Source of the DNA: Dokdonella_A sp038237055
GTDB taxonomy: Bacteria; Pseudomonadota; Gammaproteobacteria; Xanthomonadales; Rhodanobacteraceae
Length of the DNA stretch: 19,741 nt
Assembly: GCA_038237055.1 (NCBI GenBank)
Contig: JBBRZD010000017.1
Location: 1-19,741 of the forward strand
Direction of reading: 5' to 3'
Shown here piece after piece: positions 1-6,431 of this stretch (position 1 is its first letter; each line of letters begins with the position of its first letter). The position numbers were made by a program, and so were the translations under genes. The notes beneath the pieces are model-generated. The model had not been told where the DNA came from. It made no database searches and worked only from the letters and a program-made list of their open reading frames with translations.

Positions 1-280
1 GCCGCGCAAGCGCCGTCGCGAATTCGCGCGCCGCGCGACTCATCGGCTGCTCGCTACCATCCAGTGTGAGTGGCAAGCCGACCACAAGATGCTCAGGGCG
101 CCATTCGGCGACCACTGCATCAAGTTTCGCCCAGTCCCCATTCGCCAGCGTAGTCAGCGCACGCGCGCTCGCGCTGATGCGGTGGCCAATCGCGACGCCG
201 ATCAGGCGCGTACCGAAATCGAAGGCGAGGGCACTGCCCGGATTGCAGTCGTGAGGTGCGAGGTCAGGCGTGGCCGGCAT
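1..280 (-). CDS. ruvX: RuvX/YqgF-type Holliday junction resolvase-like protein (3' end outside window)
   Basis: Partial gene; about 93 N-terminal codons are visible of the roughly 140-160 usual for the family. Reading the minus strand from ATG at 280 gives an N-terminus with the family signature ALAFDFGTRLIGVAIG around residues 17-32, then EHLVVGLPLTLDG and a PMSRAAREFA segment. These are typical of YqgF/RuvX RNase H-fold proteins; the Asp in the first motif is the expected catalytic acid. Family members are linked to pre-16S rRNA 5' end maturation and to Holliday junction processing; which applies here cannot be told. The start overlaps the 3' end of algH by 17 bases, implying coupled translation in the gshB-tonB-algH-ruvX run. 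Pairing with algH/yqgE is widely conserved in proteobacteria. An upstream start within algH is not excluded. Confidence 0.9.
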   Translation of the reverse strand, partial: MPATPDLAPHDCNPGSALAFDFGTRLIGVAIGHRISASARALTTLANGDWAKLDAVVAEWRPEHLVVGLPLTLDGSEQPMSRAAREFATALAR

Positions 281-827
281 AGCTGGCAAGCTGGACCATG
301 TTCACGCCAACCAGTGCGGCGGCTGCTTCCCAGCGGTCTTCCAGCGGCGTCTCGAACAGCACGCGCTCGGCTGCCGGCGCGGTCAACCAGTGGTTGTCGC
401 ACAGTTCCTGCTCAAGCTGTCCAGGGCTCCAGCCCGAGTAGCCCAGCGCAACCACCGCGTGGCTCGGCCCGTTGCCGGCCGCGATCGCGATCAGGATGTC
501 GCGCGAGGTAGTGACGCTGATCTGGTCGGAAATGCGGAACGAGGATTCCCAGTCACCGGGTGGAGAATGCAGCACGAATCCGCGCTCAGGCTGCACCGGT
601 CCGCCGATCAGGACGGGCGCATCAATGACATCGGGCAGTTCCGACTGCAGGTTCATCTGTGCCAGCACATCACCGAGGCGGTATTCAGACAGGCGATTGA
701 TCATCAAGCCCATCGCACCGTCCTCCCCGTGCTGGCAAAGGACGGCAACGCCACGCGCGAAATTCGGATCGCGCAAGGCGGGCATCGCGATCAGCAGCTG
801 GTTGCTCAGCGGGGTCGACTCGGGCAT
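264..827 (-). CDS. algH: AlgH/YqgE family protein (UPF0301)
   Basis: A 187-residue protein of normal length for the AlgH/YqgE family. It shows the family landmarks: an early LSNQLLIAMPALRDPNF segment, then GAMGLMINR, VLIGGPVQPERGFVLH, and a late ALGYSGWSPGQLEQEL motif. The family is named after a Pseudomonas regulator of alginate genes, but its biochemical role is unsettled, so no mechanism is assigned. The ATG at 827 was chosen because the protein begins directly with the conserved N-terminus. Its Shine-Dalgarno is weak. A TACAAT hexamer lies only a few bases upstream, too close for a normal leader. It follows tonB after about 93 bases containing an inverted repeat, and its end overlaps the ruvX start. 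Confidence 0.93.
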   Translation of the reverse strand: MPESTPLSNQLLIAMPALRDPNFARGVAVLCQHGEDGAMGLMINRLSEYRLGDVLAQMNLQSELPDVIDAPVLIGGPVQPERGFVLHSPPGDWESSFRISDQISVTTSRDILIAIAAGNGPSHAVVALGYSGWSPGQLEQELCDNHWLTAPAAERVLFETPLEDRWEAAAALVGVNMVQLASYAGHA

Positions 828-844
828 GCGCCCATTGTACGCGG

Positions 845-916
845 CGGGACTCGGGAAGCGGGAAGCAGGAGGGCGTTGCTCTGAACGATTCCCGATTCTT
901 CAAATCCCGATTCCCG
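845..916. repeat. imperfect inverted repeat of CCCGATTCCCGA type between tonB and algH
   Basis: The left arm (845-866) reads CGGGACTCGGGAAG and continues GCGGGAAGC. The right arms (887-897 and 904-916) read GATTCCCGATT and ATCCCGATTCCCG. The outer 13-base arms match as an inverted repeat at 11 positions and the inner arms continue the pairing imperfectly, so transcripts of either strand could fold. The unit is a short repeated word built on TCCCGATT. Lying between tonB and algH on one transcript, it could attenuate read-through or stabilise upstream mRNA. There is no T-run for a clear intrinsic terminator. The function is inference. Confidence 0.55.
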
Positions 917-920
917 GATC

Positions 921-1778
921 TTACCGATTGCGCAGGATGTCACCCGGCAGGAATTGCCAGGTTCGACTGATGTAAAGCTCGTCGATCTTCTCGTTGGTTT
1001 CCGGTAGCGCGGGAAACGGTTCGGCCAGGCGGGTGATGCGAATCGCGGCATCGTCGAGGATCTTGTGGCCGCTGGATTGGATCACGTCGATGCTCTTGAT
1101 CTTTCCCTGGCGATCGAGTCCGACCGTCAACACGAGCTGGCCGTGCAATTGCTGGCGACGGGCTTCATCGGGATAGTTCAGGTTGCCGATGCGTTCGATG
1201 CGCGCGACCCACGCACGCATGTAGGCGGCGAACTCGTATTCCTTCGTGTTCGCGGAAATGTATTTGCGCTTGGGTCGCTTCGCGTACTGCTCGTTTTCGC
1301 GTTCGATCTCCTGCGCCAGTTTGGCCATTTCCATCTTGCGTTGCTCGGTGTCGAGTTCGTTCGTGGTGGGCTGGTCGGCATCGGGTGTCTGGCGCTCGGT
1401 CACGACGCTGTGGGTCGAGCGGCGCTGGGTCAGTACTTCGCTGGAGGTCGGCGGGGTCGGGCGCGGCGCGCCGTCTTCAAGCGGTATCGGCGTCACGCCC
1501 GGAAGTGCCTTGGGCAGCGGGCTCGACAGGGGTTGCGACGGCCGATGTGCCTTATTCGATTCGCCACCGCCGCTGTTGTTGGCCTGCGCAATGAAATCGG
1601 CGTGCTCGGGCTTTTCGCTATTCGCCGACTGCACCAGGATTACGTCCAGCGAGGGCAGGCGCGGCGGCGCTTTTTCGAACTCAAACGTGATCCCGAGCGC
1701 CAGAACTGCGTGCGCGACGATCGAGAAGAGCAGGGTAACGCCGAACCGGTCGGCGCTGCCGGTGGTTGGATCCGCCAT
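921..1778 (-). CDS. tonB: TonB-family energy transducer
   Basis: About 285 residues. A short N-terminal cytoplasmic stretch is followed by one membrane anchor (VTLLFSIVAHAVLALGI, roughly residues 13-31). A Pro/Ser/Thr-rich periplasmic spacer with a charged coiled segment follows, with many Glu/Arg/Lys around residues 140-175. The C-terminal TonB domain contains LNYPDEARRQQLHGQLVLTV and SSGHKILDDAAI and ends near ISRTWQFLPGD. TonB proteins use the proton-motive force through ExbB/ExbD to drive outer-membrane receptors; exbBD is not in the window. The ATG at 1778 overlaps the gshB stop as TGATG, implying coupling; a GTG one codon earlier (1781) is the alternative. In Pseudomonas the tonB next to pilG-gshB affects twitching motility, so this copy may serve pili rather than iron uptake; that is inference from position. 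Confidence 0.9.
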   Translation of the reverse strand: MADPTTGSADRFGVTLLFSIVAHAVLALGITFEFEKAPPRLPSLDVILVQSANSEKPEHADFIAQANNSGGGESNKAHRPSQPLSSPLPKALPGVTPIPLEDGAPRPTPPTSSEVLTQRRSTHSVVTERQTPDADQPTTNELDTEQRKMEMAKLAQEIERENEQYAKRPKRKYISANTKEYEFAAYMRAWVARIERIGNLNYPDEARRQQLHGQLVLTVGLDRQGKIKSIDVIQSSGHKILDDAAIRITRLAEPFPALPETNEKIDELYISRTWQFLPGDILRNR

Positions 1779-2728
1779 CACGCCGCCGTTGTGGCTTCGA
1801 GCCGGTCGAACAACATGCCAGCGATGTTCAGGCCGAACGCTTCGTCGAGTTCGCGCACGCAGGTTGGCGACGTCACGTTGATTTCGGTGAGCCAGTCGCC
1901 GATGACGTCGAGGCCGACGAAGCGCATGCCGCGACGCACGAGTTCAGGGCCGACCTCGGCTGCGATCCAGCGATCGCGCTCCGACAGCGCCACGCCGACG
2001 CCCTTGCCGCCGGCGGCAAGGTTGCCGCGGAAGTCGTCGCCTTGCGGGATGCGTGCGAGCGCGTAGGGCACGGGTACGCCGTCGATCATGAGAATGCGCT
2101 TGTCGCCGGCGCTGATCTCGGGGATGAATTTCTGCGCGATCGCGAAGCCTTGACCGTTGCCGGTCAGCGTTTCGAGGATTACATTGAGGTTGGGGTCGCC
2201 GTGCCGCGAGCGGAAGATGCTGCGTCCGCCCATGCCGTCGAGTGGTTTCAGCACGACTTCGCCGTGCTCGGCGACGAAGCGCTTCAGCTCGGCTGCGTCG
2301 CGTGCGACGACGGTCGGGGCGCAGCATTGCGGAAACTGCAATGCAAACAGCTTCTCGTTGGCGTCGCGCAGGCCGCGCGGGTCGTTGACGACGGCGACGC
2401 CAGCACGTTGCGCGAGTTCGAGCACCATCGTGTCGTAGATGAACTGGGCGTCGACCGGTGGATCCTTGCGCGCGAACGCATAGTCGATCCCGGCCATTTC
2501 CCGCCATTGGGCGGCACCAAGGGTGTACCAGTCGTCTGCGTCGTCGCGAACGACCAAGGGCGCGAGCCGTGCCCAGGCGCGGCCGTCGCGCACGGCAAGG
2601 TCCCCCTGGGTCAGGTAATACATGGTGTAACCGCGGCGCTGCGCTTCCAGCAACATTGCCAGGGTGGTGTCTTTCTTCGGCCGGATCGTGGCGATCGGGT
2701 CCATCAGGACGGCAAGGGTTCGGGGCAT
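1778..2728 (-). CDS. gshB: glutathione synthetase
   Basis: 316 residues, matching the usual GshB length of about 315. It catalyses ATP-dependent ligation of glycine to gamma-glutamylcysteine, the last step of glutathione synthesis, in the cytosol. Seen in sequence: the N-terminal VLMDPIATIRPKKDTTLAML signature, FARKDPPVDAQFIYDTMVLE, the ATP-grasp core VVLKPLDGMGGRSIFR, and the late RGNLAAGGKG and FVGLDVIGDWLTEINVTSPT motifs of the magnesium/ATP site. The frame stays open upstream to 2890, but the conserved N-terminus starts at the ATG at 2728, so that start is used. Shine-Dalgarno support is weak. Its stop overlaps the tonB start. It is transcribed divergently from pilG, the conserved arrangement in Pseudomonas and xanthomonads. 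Confidence 0.96.
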   Translation of the reverse strand: MPRTLAVLMDPIATIRPKKDTTLAMLLEAQRRGYTMYYLTQGDLAVRDGRAWARLAPLVVRDDADDWYTLGAAQWREMAGIDYAFARKDPPVDAQFIYDTMVLELAQRAGVAVVNDPRGLRDANEKLFALQFPQCCAPTVVARDAAELKRFVAEHGEVVLKPLDGMGGRSIFRSRHGDPNLNVILETLTGNGQGFAIAQKFIPEISAGDKRILMIDGVPVPYALARIPQGDDFRGNLAAGGKGVGVALSERDRWIAAEVGPELVRRGMRFVGLDVIGDWLTEINVTSPTCVRELDEAFGLNIAGMLFDRLEATTAA

Positions 2729-2964
2729 GCTCAGATCCGGAGGAAGACAAGGTGAAGCGTAAATGTGACGCTTATCGGCGGTTGCGAACCAAGCCACCAT
2801 GTCGTGGCGGGCTTTGGCCAAGCGATATTCGATATACGCCAAGCGCGGATTCGGGCGCGAAACCTGTCGCAACCGCTCAACCCCGCGCATACTACACTCG
2901 GTCCTTGAGTCGAGGCCCGGTCAAGACTTTATCTTTCGTTGATTCGGGGACTTACAACAACAAC

Positions 2965-2994
2965 TTGACAGATTCGCTAGCTATGCTGGATAAG
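2965..2994 (+). promoter_or_regulatory. sigma70-type promoter for the pilG operon
   Basis: A perfect -35 hexamer TTGACA (2965-2970) is followed after 18 bases by GATAAG (2989-2994), which keeps the important A at position 2 and the ATAA core of the -10. This puts the transcription start near 3001 and gives pilG a leader of about 125 bases. It is the best promoter-like sequence upstream of the operon and lies in locally AT-richer DNA. TATGCT at 2982-2987 is too close to the -35 to be its partner. Assignment is by consensus match only. Confidence 0.6.
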
Positions 2995-3048
2995 AGACAT
3001 TCATCTCGCGATCACAATCCCGCGCCGTGGTTGATTGTCGGGGTCGGC

Positions 3049-3126
3049 ATGCGGTTTGCAAGTGCTGCGGCACGCTTGAGTTTACGAGCTGGGCGACCAG
3101 CATTTAGTGAGTGGCAGGGGGATTAG
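3049..3126 (+). CDS. candidate 25-codon leader ORF ending flush with the pilG start
   Basis: An ATG at 3049 opens 25 codons that end in TAG at 3124-3126, directly adjacent to the GTG of pilG at 3127 with no intervening base. A GGGGT word lies just upstream as a possible Shine-Dalgarno. The frame stays open further upstream (another ATG at 2983), but that start lies upstream of the predicted transcription start. The peptide is Ala/Arg/Ser-rich with no recognised motif. The pilG ribosome-binding site (the GGGGG run around 3117-3121) lies inside the last codons, so translating this ORF could couple to or gate pilG. It may equally be chance in GC-rich DNA. Confidence 0.3.
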   Translation: MRFASAAARLSLRAGRPAFSEWQGD

Positions 3127-3525
3127 GTGGAAGACACCAAAGCGGGTGACCTGAACGGCGTCAAAGTTATGGTCATCGACGACTCGAAGACCATCCGTCG
3201 CACAGCCGAGACGTTGCTGCGTAAGGAAGGCTGTGAAGTAGTCACGGCGACGGACGGATTCGAGGCACTGTCGAAGATTTCCGACCAACATCCGCAGATC
3301 ATCTTTGTCGACATCATGATGCCGCGGCTGGATGGTTATCAGACGTGCGCGCTGATCAAGAACAACCAGATGTTCAAATCCACCCCGGTAATCATGCTGT
3401 CGTCGAAGGATGGTTTGTTCGACAAGGCACGGGGGCGCATTGTCGGATCCGAACAATATCTGACCAAACCGTTCACGCGTGAGGAGCTACTCGGAGCAAT
3501 CCGCCGCCACGTGGACTGGAAGTGA
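3127..3525 (+). CDS. pilG: twitching motility response regulator PilG
   Basis: 132 residues, a single receiver domain with no output domain, close to Pseudomonas PilG (about 135). Visible are the acidic pair in VMVIDDSKTIRR (Asp18, Asp19), the phospho-acceptor Asp62 in IIFVDIMMPRLDGYQ, the switch region VIMLSSKDGLFDKARG, and Lys114 in YLTKPF. In the Pil-Chp system PilG is phosphorylated by ChpA and promotes pilus extension, with a link to cAMP signalling. The GTG start is chosen for the GGGGG Shine-Dalgarno at 3117-3121 and the fit to family length. It is the first gene of the operon, downstream of the TTGACA promoter. Its TGA overlaps a GTG that opens the frame running toward pilI. Confidence 0.95.
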   Translation: MEDTKAGDLNGVKVMVIDDSKTIRRTAETLLRKEGCEVVTATDGFEALSKISDQHPQIIFVDIMMPRLDGYQTCALIKNNQMFKSTPVIMLSSKDGLFDKARGRIVGSEQYLTKPFTREELLGAIRRHVDWK

Positions 3526-3560
3526 AACCGGTTAGCAGCATGCATTCGGCAGGGGAAATA

Positions 3561-3683
3561 ATGACAGCTAATCGCATTGTTGAGGATGCGTCGCATTACA
3601 TTTCGCGCGCGCCCAGAGGGCCTTCCGAGTTCGCTGCCGCACTGGCGCGAATTGCCGGTGTGTTCGTGCGAGCAGGGGTCTGA
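3561..3683 (+). CDS. small 40-residue hypothetical protein in the place of pilH
   Basis: ATG at 3561 is preceded by a good Shine-Dalgarno (AGGGG at 3551-3555, five-base spacing) and opens 40 codons to TGA at 3681-3683. The pilI start lies five bases further. The frame is open all the way back to a GTG overlapping the pilG stop (3522, GTGA), so a 53-residue form is possible; another in-frame ATG is at 3540. The peptide starts MTANRIVEDASHYISRAPRG and ends with a hydrophobic, Ala-rich, possibly helical tail with little acidity. I do not recognise it. It shows no similarity to a receiver domain, so it is not an obvious pilH remnant. First codon positions are G-rich, weakly favouring coding. It would be co-transcribed with pilG and pilI and coupled to pilI. 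It may be a genuine small protein or only a translated spacer. Confidence 0.5.
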   Translation: MTANRIVEDASHYISRAPRGPSEFAAALARIAGVFVRAGV

Positions 3684-3688
3684 GCGAT

Positions 3689-4237
3689 ATGTCCACGACC
3701 GATTTTTCCGCCACGCCATTTGAAATACTCGCCGAATACGAGCAGCGCAGCCTTGCGCACGCGGCGGGTGCGCCAGAGCAGATCGAGGCGCCGGGTCTCT
3801 GGCGCGGCATCGGCTTCCGCATTGGCGATCGTTACTTCGTCAGCAGCATTGCCGAAGTCAACGAAATCCTGAGCCTGCCTCCATTGACCCTTGTTCCCGG
3901 CGCACGCAGCTGGTTGCTCGGCATTGCCAACGTGCGTGGCAATCTGATTCCGGTCATTGATCTGCGCGATTTCGTGGGCGGTGGCCGCAGCGTCACCAGC
4001 GACACAACGCGCGTGCTGATGGTGCGTCAGACAGCCGGCAATATCGGGCTGCTGATCGATGAGGTGCTTGGCCAGCGCAGCTTCTCCGGGGAGCAACTGG
4101 ATGAGGCGGTGGGTGAGGTTGACGAACGCTACAGTCGTTTTGTCGGTGAGAACGTTCAATTGGGTGAAGTGCTGTGGGGTCTGTTCAGTGTGGCCGCCCT
4201 GGCGCGTAGCTCGGAATTTCAGCAGGCCGCGGCATGA
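3689..4237 (+). CDS. pilI: CheW-like adaptor PilI
   Basis: 182 residues, near the Pseudomonas PilI length of about 178. A short N-terminal extension precedes one CheW domain (about residues 40-170), with RYFVSSIAEVNEIL, the hallmark NVRGNLIPVIDLRDF, and VGLL-like strands ending in a helical tail. PilI couples the receptor PilJ to the kinase ChpA at the pole. The ATG at 3689 has an AGGGGT Shine-Dalgarno (3674-3679) lying within the 3' end of the upstream small ORF. Its TGA overlaps an ATG (4234) that opens a 22-codon frame ending on the pilJ start. Confidence 0.93.
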   Translation: MSTTDFSATPFEILAEYEQRSLAHAAGAPEQIEAPGLWRGIGFRIGDRYFVSSIAEVNEILSLPPLTLVPGARSWLLGIANVRGNLIPVIDLRDFVGGGRSVTSDTTRVLMVRQTAGNIGLLIDEVLGQRSFSGEQLDEAVGEVDERYSRFVGENVQLGEVLWGLFSVAALARSSEFQQAAA

Positions 4238-4302
4238 GAGATTATCGACAGTCGGTGACAATCCGGCAGCGGCGAAAATGTACAAGAGGGGGTGAAGCGT
4301 GA
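4234..4302 (+). other. 22-codon frame bridging the pilI stop and the pilJ start
   Basis: ATG at 4234 overlaps the pilI stop (ATGA). The frame ends in TGA at 4300-4302, overlapping the pilJ GTG start (GTGA). The encoded peptide is very basic (many Arg/Lys) and has no known motif. It more plausibly keeps ribosomes moving between pilI and pilJ than makes a functional product. A second, five-codon frame (ATG 4278 to TGA 4293-4295) also ends just before pilJ. Confidence 0.3.
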
Positions 4303-6323
4303 GTACTACAGGTGCACTCGGCCGCGAGCGCAGTGGCGGTGCGAACACATTGTTGTTCGTTCTGCTCGGATTTCTGTTCGTCTTCGCGATCGTCGATTTC
4401 GTCTATCTGTATCTCAAGGGCGATCAGGACCGACAGGCCGTCGCCTACACGACGAAAATTCAGGTGATGTCGCAGCAGCTTGCGCAGTACGCCTCGGAAG
4501 CAGCTGGCGGCAATGAGCTCGCGTTCCAGGAACTGGAGAGTACGCGCGGTAACATCGACACGTACGTGCAAAGCCTGAACAACGGCGACAAGACCGGCAT
4601 GCCTTCATACAAGGGCGTACTCACGGTTGAGCTCGACTCGCTTGGGAAGGCGTGGACCCAGTTGCAGGGCAACGCCAAGAAGATTCTCGACAACAAGGAC
4701 GTCGTCCTCAACGCGACCACGAGCGCGAAGGACTTCACCGACAAATTGTCTGGCCTGAACTCCCGCATGAGCGAGGTCGTCAATATTCTGACCGACAAGA
4801 ACGCTGCCGGGTCGCAGGTCTACATCGCGTCGCGTCAGATGCAGCTCGCCGACCGCATGGGCGGTCGCGTGGCGAAAATTCTTGCCGGCGGTGCTGACAC
4901 GCAATCGTCCGCGGCAGGCCTCGAACGCGACTCGCGCCTCTACCAGACCGTGGTCACGGGCCTGATGAACGGTGCCTCCGAGCTCAACATCAAGCCGCTC
5001 GACAATGCCAACGCGAAGCAGATCGTCAGCGACGTCGCTACGCAATGGACCGCTGTCGGCGCTCCCGTGAAGAATATCCTCGATTCCGCGACGACCTTGC
5101 AGGAAGTAAAAGACGCGGCCGATGCGAGTTTCACCGATAGCCAGAGCGTGTTGCTGCGCGCCGGTATCGTTGCCCAGCGCGTCGATGAATTGCCGCGCAA
5201 GACGTGGTCGCGAAATCCGATCTGGGGTGCTCTTGCCGCAGCGGTCGCTACGCTGCTGCTGCTGTTCCTCGGCTTCAATCTATTTCGCGACCAACAGCGT
5301 CGTTACCAGCAGACCACCGCGCTGAACCAACGCAACCAGGACGCGATTCTGCGTCTGCTCGACGAAATGGGATCGCTGGCCGAAGGCGATCTGACTGTCA
5401 AAGCAACCGTTACCGAGGACATCACCGGCGCGATTGCCGATTCCGTCAACTTCGCAGTGGAAGCGCTGCGCAGCCTGGTAACCACGATCAACGAGACCGC
5501 CGTGCAGGTGTCCGCTGCTGCGCAGGAAACGCAGGGCACCGCGATGCACCTGGCCGAGGCTGCGCAACATCAGGCGCGCCAGATCACATCGGCCTCGGCC
5601 GCGATCAAGGACATGGCCGCGTCGATCGACAATGTGTCCAAGAACTCGATCGACAGTGCAGAGGTTGCGCAGCGCTCGGTGCAGATCGCGGCAAACGGTG
5701 CGCAGGTCGTGCGCCAGACGATCCAGGGCATGGACTCGATTCGCGATCAGATCCAGGAAACGTCCAAACGCATCAAGCGTCTCGGCGAGTCCTCGCAGGA
5801 AATCGGATCCATCGTCGAGCTGATCAATGATCTCGCCGAACAAACCAACATCCTCGCGCTTAACGCTGCGATCCAGGCCGCTTCGGCCGGTGAAGCAGGC
5901 CGTGGGTTCGCGGTCGTCGCCGACGAAGTGCAGCGACTGGCCGAACGCGCTTCGGGTGCGACGAAGCGAATCGAAACGCTGGTGCAGACGATTCAGTCCG
6001 ATACCAACGAAGCGGTCAGTTCAATGGAACAGACCACCTCTGAAGTGGTGTCGGGTGCGCGTCTTGCGGAAGATGCGGGTCACGCCCTTGGCGAGATCGA
6101 AACCGTCTCCAACAACCTCGCCGGCCTGATTCAAGGCATCTCGACATCGGCGCGGCAACAGTCTTCGGCGGCGACGAATATTTCGGCGACGATGAACGTA
6201 ATTCAGGAAATCACCTCGCAGACCTCGGTCGGTGCGAGCCAGACGGCCGAATCGATCGGCAACCTCGCACAGCTCGCTTCCGAGCTGCGACGGTCGGTCG
6301 CGGACTTCAAGTTGCCCGGATGA
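4299..6323 (+). CDS. pilJ: type IV pilus chemoreceptor PilJ (methyl-accepting)
   Basis: 674 residues, about the length of Pseudomonas PilJ. The first membrane helix is near residues 17-39 (LLFVLLGFLFVFAIVDFVYL) and the second near 309-328. Between them lies a helical periplasmic region of about 270 residues, as expected for tandem PilJ-type sensor domains; it has no CheA-, PAS- or Cache-like motif. After the second helix come a HAMP-like segment (around 350-400), then a long coiled-coil signalling domain. Its tip is EQTNILALNAAIQAASAGEA and the adjacent GRGFAVVADEVQRLAERA at about 514-551, the kinase-contact hairpin. Partners are PilI/ChpC and ChpA, with ChpB as demethylase. The GTG start has a GAGGGGG Shine-Dalgarno at 4285-4291. 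Its TGA overlaps an ATG opening a 35-codon frame that leads to chpA. Confidence 0.95.
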   Translation: MSTTGALGRERSGGANTLLFVLLGFLFVFAIVDFVYLYLKGDQDRQAVAYTTKIQVMSQQLAQYASEAAGGNELAFQELESTRGNIDTYVQSLNNGDKTGMPSYKGVLTVELDSLGKAWTQLQGNAKKILDNKDVVLNATTSAKDFTDKLSGLNSRMSEVVNILTDKNAAGSQVYIASRQMQLADRMGGRVAKILAGGADTQSSAAGLERDSRLYQTVVTGLMNGASELNIKPLDNANAKQIVSDVATQWTAVGAPVKNILDSATTLQEVKDAADASFTDSQSVLLRAGIVAQRVDELPRKTWSRNPIWGALAAAVATLLLLFLGFNLFRDQQRRYQQTTALNQRNQDAILRLLDEMGSLAEGDLTVKATVTEDITGAIADSVNFAVEALRSLVTTINETAVQVSAAAQETQGTAMHLAEAAQHQARQITSASAAIKDMAASIDNVSKNSIDSAEVAQRSVQIAANGAQVVRQTIQGMDSIRDQIQETSKRIKRLGESSQEIGSIVELINDLAEQTNILALNAAIQAASAGEAGRGFAVVADEVQRLAERASGATKRIETLVQTIQSDTNEAVSSMEQTTSEVVSGARLAEDAGHALGEIETVSNNLAGLIQGISTSARQQSSAATNISATMNVIQEITSQTSVGASQTAESIGNLAQLASELRRSVADFKLPG

Positions 6324-6427
6324 GTCTCCACGCAATGAAATCGTGCCCGCAATCCATCAACCCGTCCGTGGCGTCGGCGCTCAGCGCCATTCGCGTGGAT
6401 CACGTCGGCCGTCGGAGTCGGGGGTAG
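6320..6427 (+). CDS. candidate 35-codon ORF bridging pilJ and chpA
   Basis: ATG at 6320 overlaps the pilJ stop as ATGA, and the frame is open for 35 codons to TAG at 6425-6427, four bases before the chpA ATG. A second in-frame ATG is at 6335. Third codon positions are strongly G/C (roughly 24 of 29 counted from the second ATG), as in the neighbouring real genes, although high regional GC weakens this. The peptide begins MSLHAMKSCPQS and ends in a short basic stretch; no family is recognised. No clear Shine-Dalgarno precedes it, so translation would depend on ribosomes terminating pilJ. The chpA Shine-Dalgarno (GGGGG, 6420-6424) sits on its last codons. Confidence 0.35.
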   Translation: MSLHAMKSCPQSINPSVASALSAIRVDHVGRRSRG

Positions 6428-6431
6428 TCGT

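Larger units (their letters stand above)
2729..3126. other. divergent intergenic region between gshB and pilG
   Basis: About 400 bases with no recognisable full-length gene. It must carry the promoters of both directions. The pilG-directed side has a strong -35/-10 pair and a leader of roughly 125 bases with a candidate leader ORF, each listed separately. On the gshB side I found no convincing -35/-10 pair, although AT-rich TATATC and AATATC words lie on the minus strand at about 2824-2836. A long plus-strand open frame through the region is mostly the antisense shadow of gshB. Confidence 0.7.

Noticed and set aside
1065..2066. 333-codon plus-strand open frame across tonB and gshB
   Set aside because: Antisense shadow of two convincing minus-strand genes; no motif of its own.
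2458..3126. 222-codon plus-strand open frame ending at pilG
   Set aside because: Most of it is antisense to gshB and reflects GC-rich codon shadowing; only the last 25 codons, in the pilG leader, are kept as a candidate.
3526..3688. possible pilH remnant between pilG and pilI
   Set aside because: None of the receiver motifs (DDS, D-x-x-MP, KPF) are present and the gap is too short; treated as a separate small ORF.
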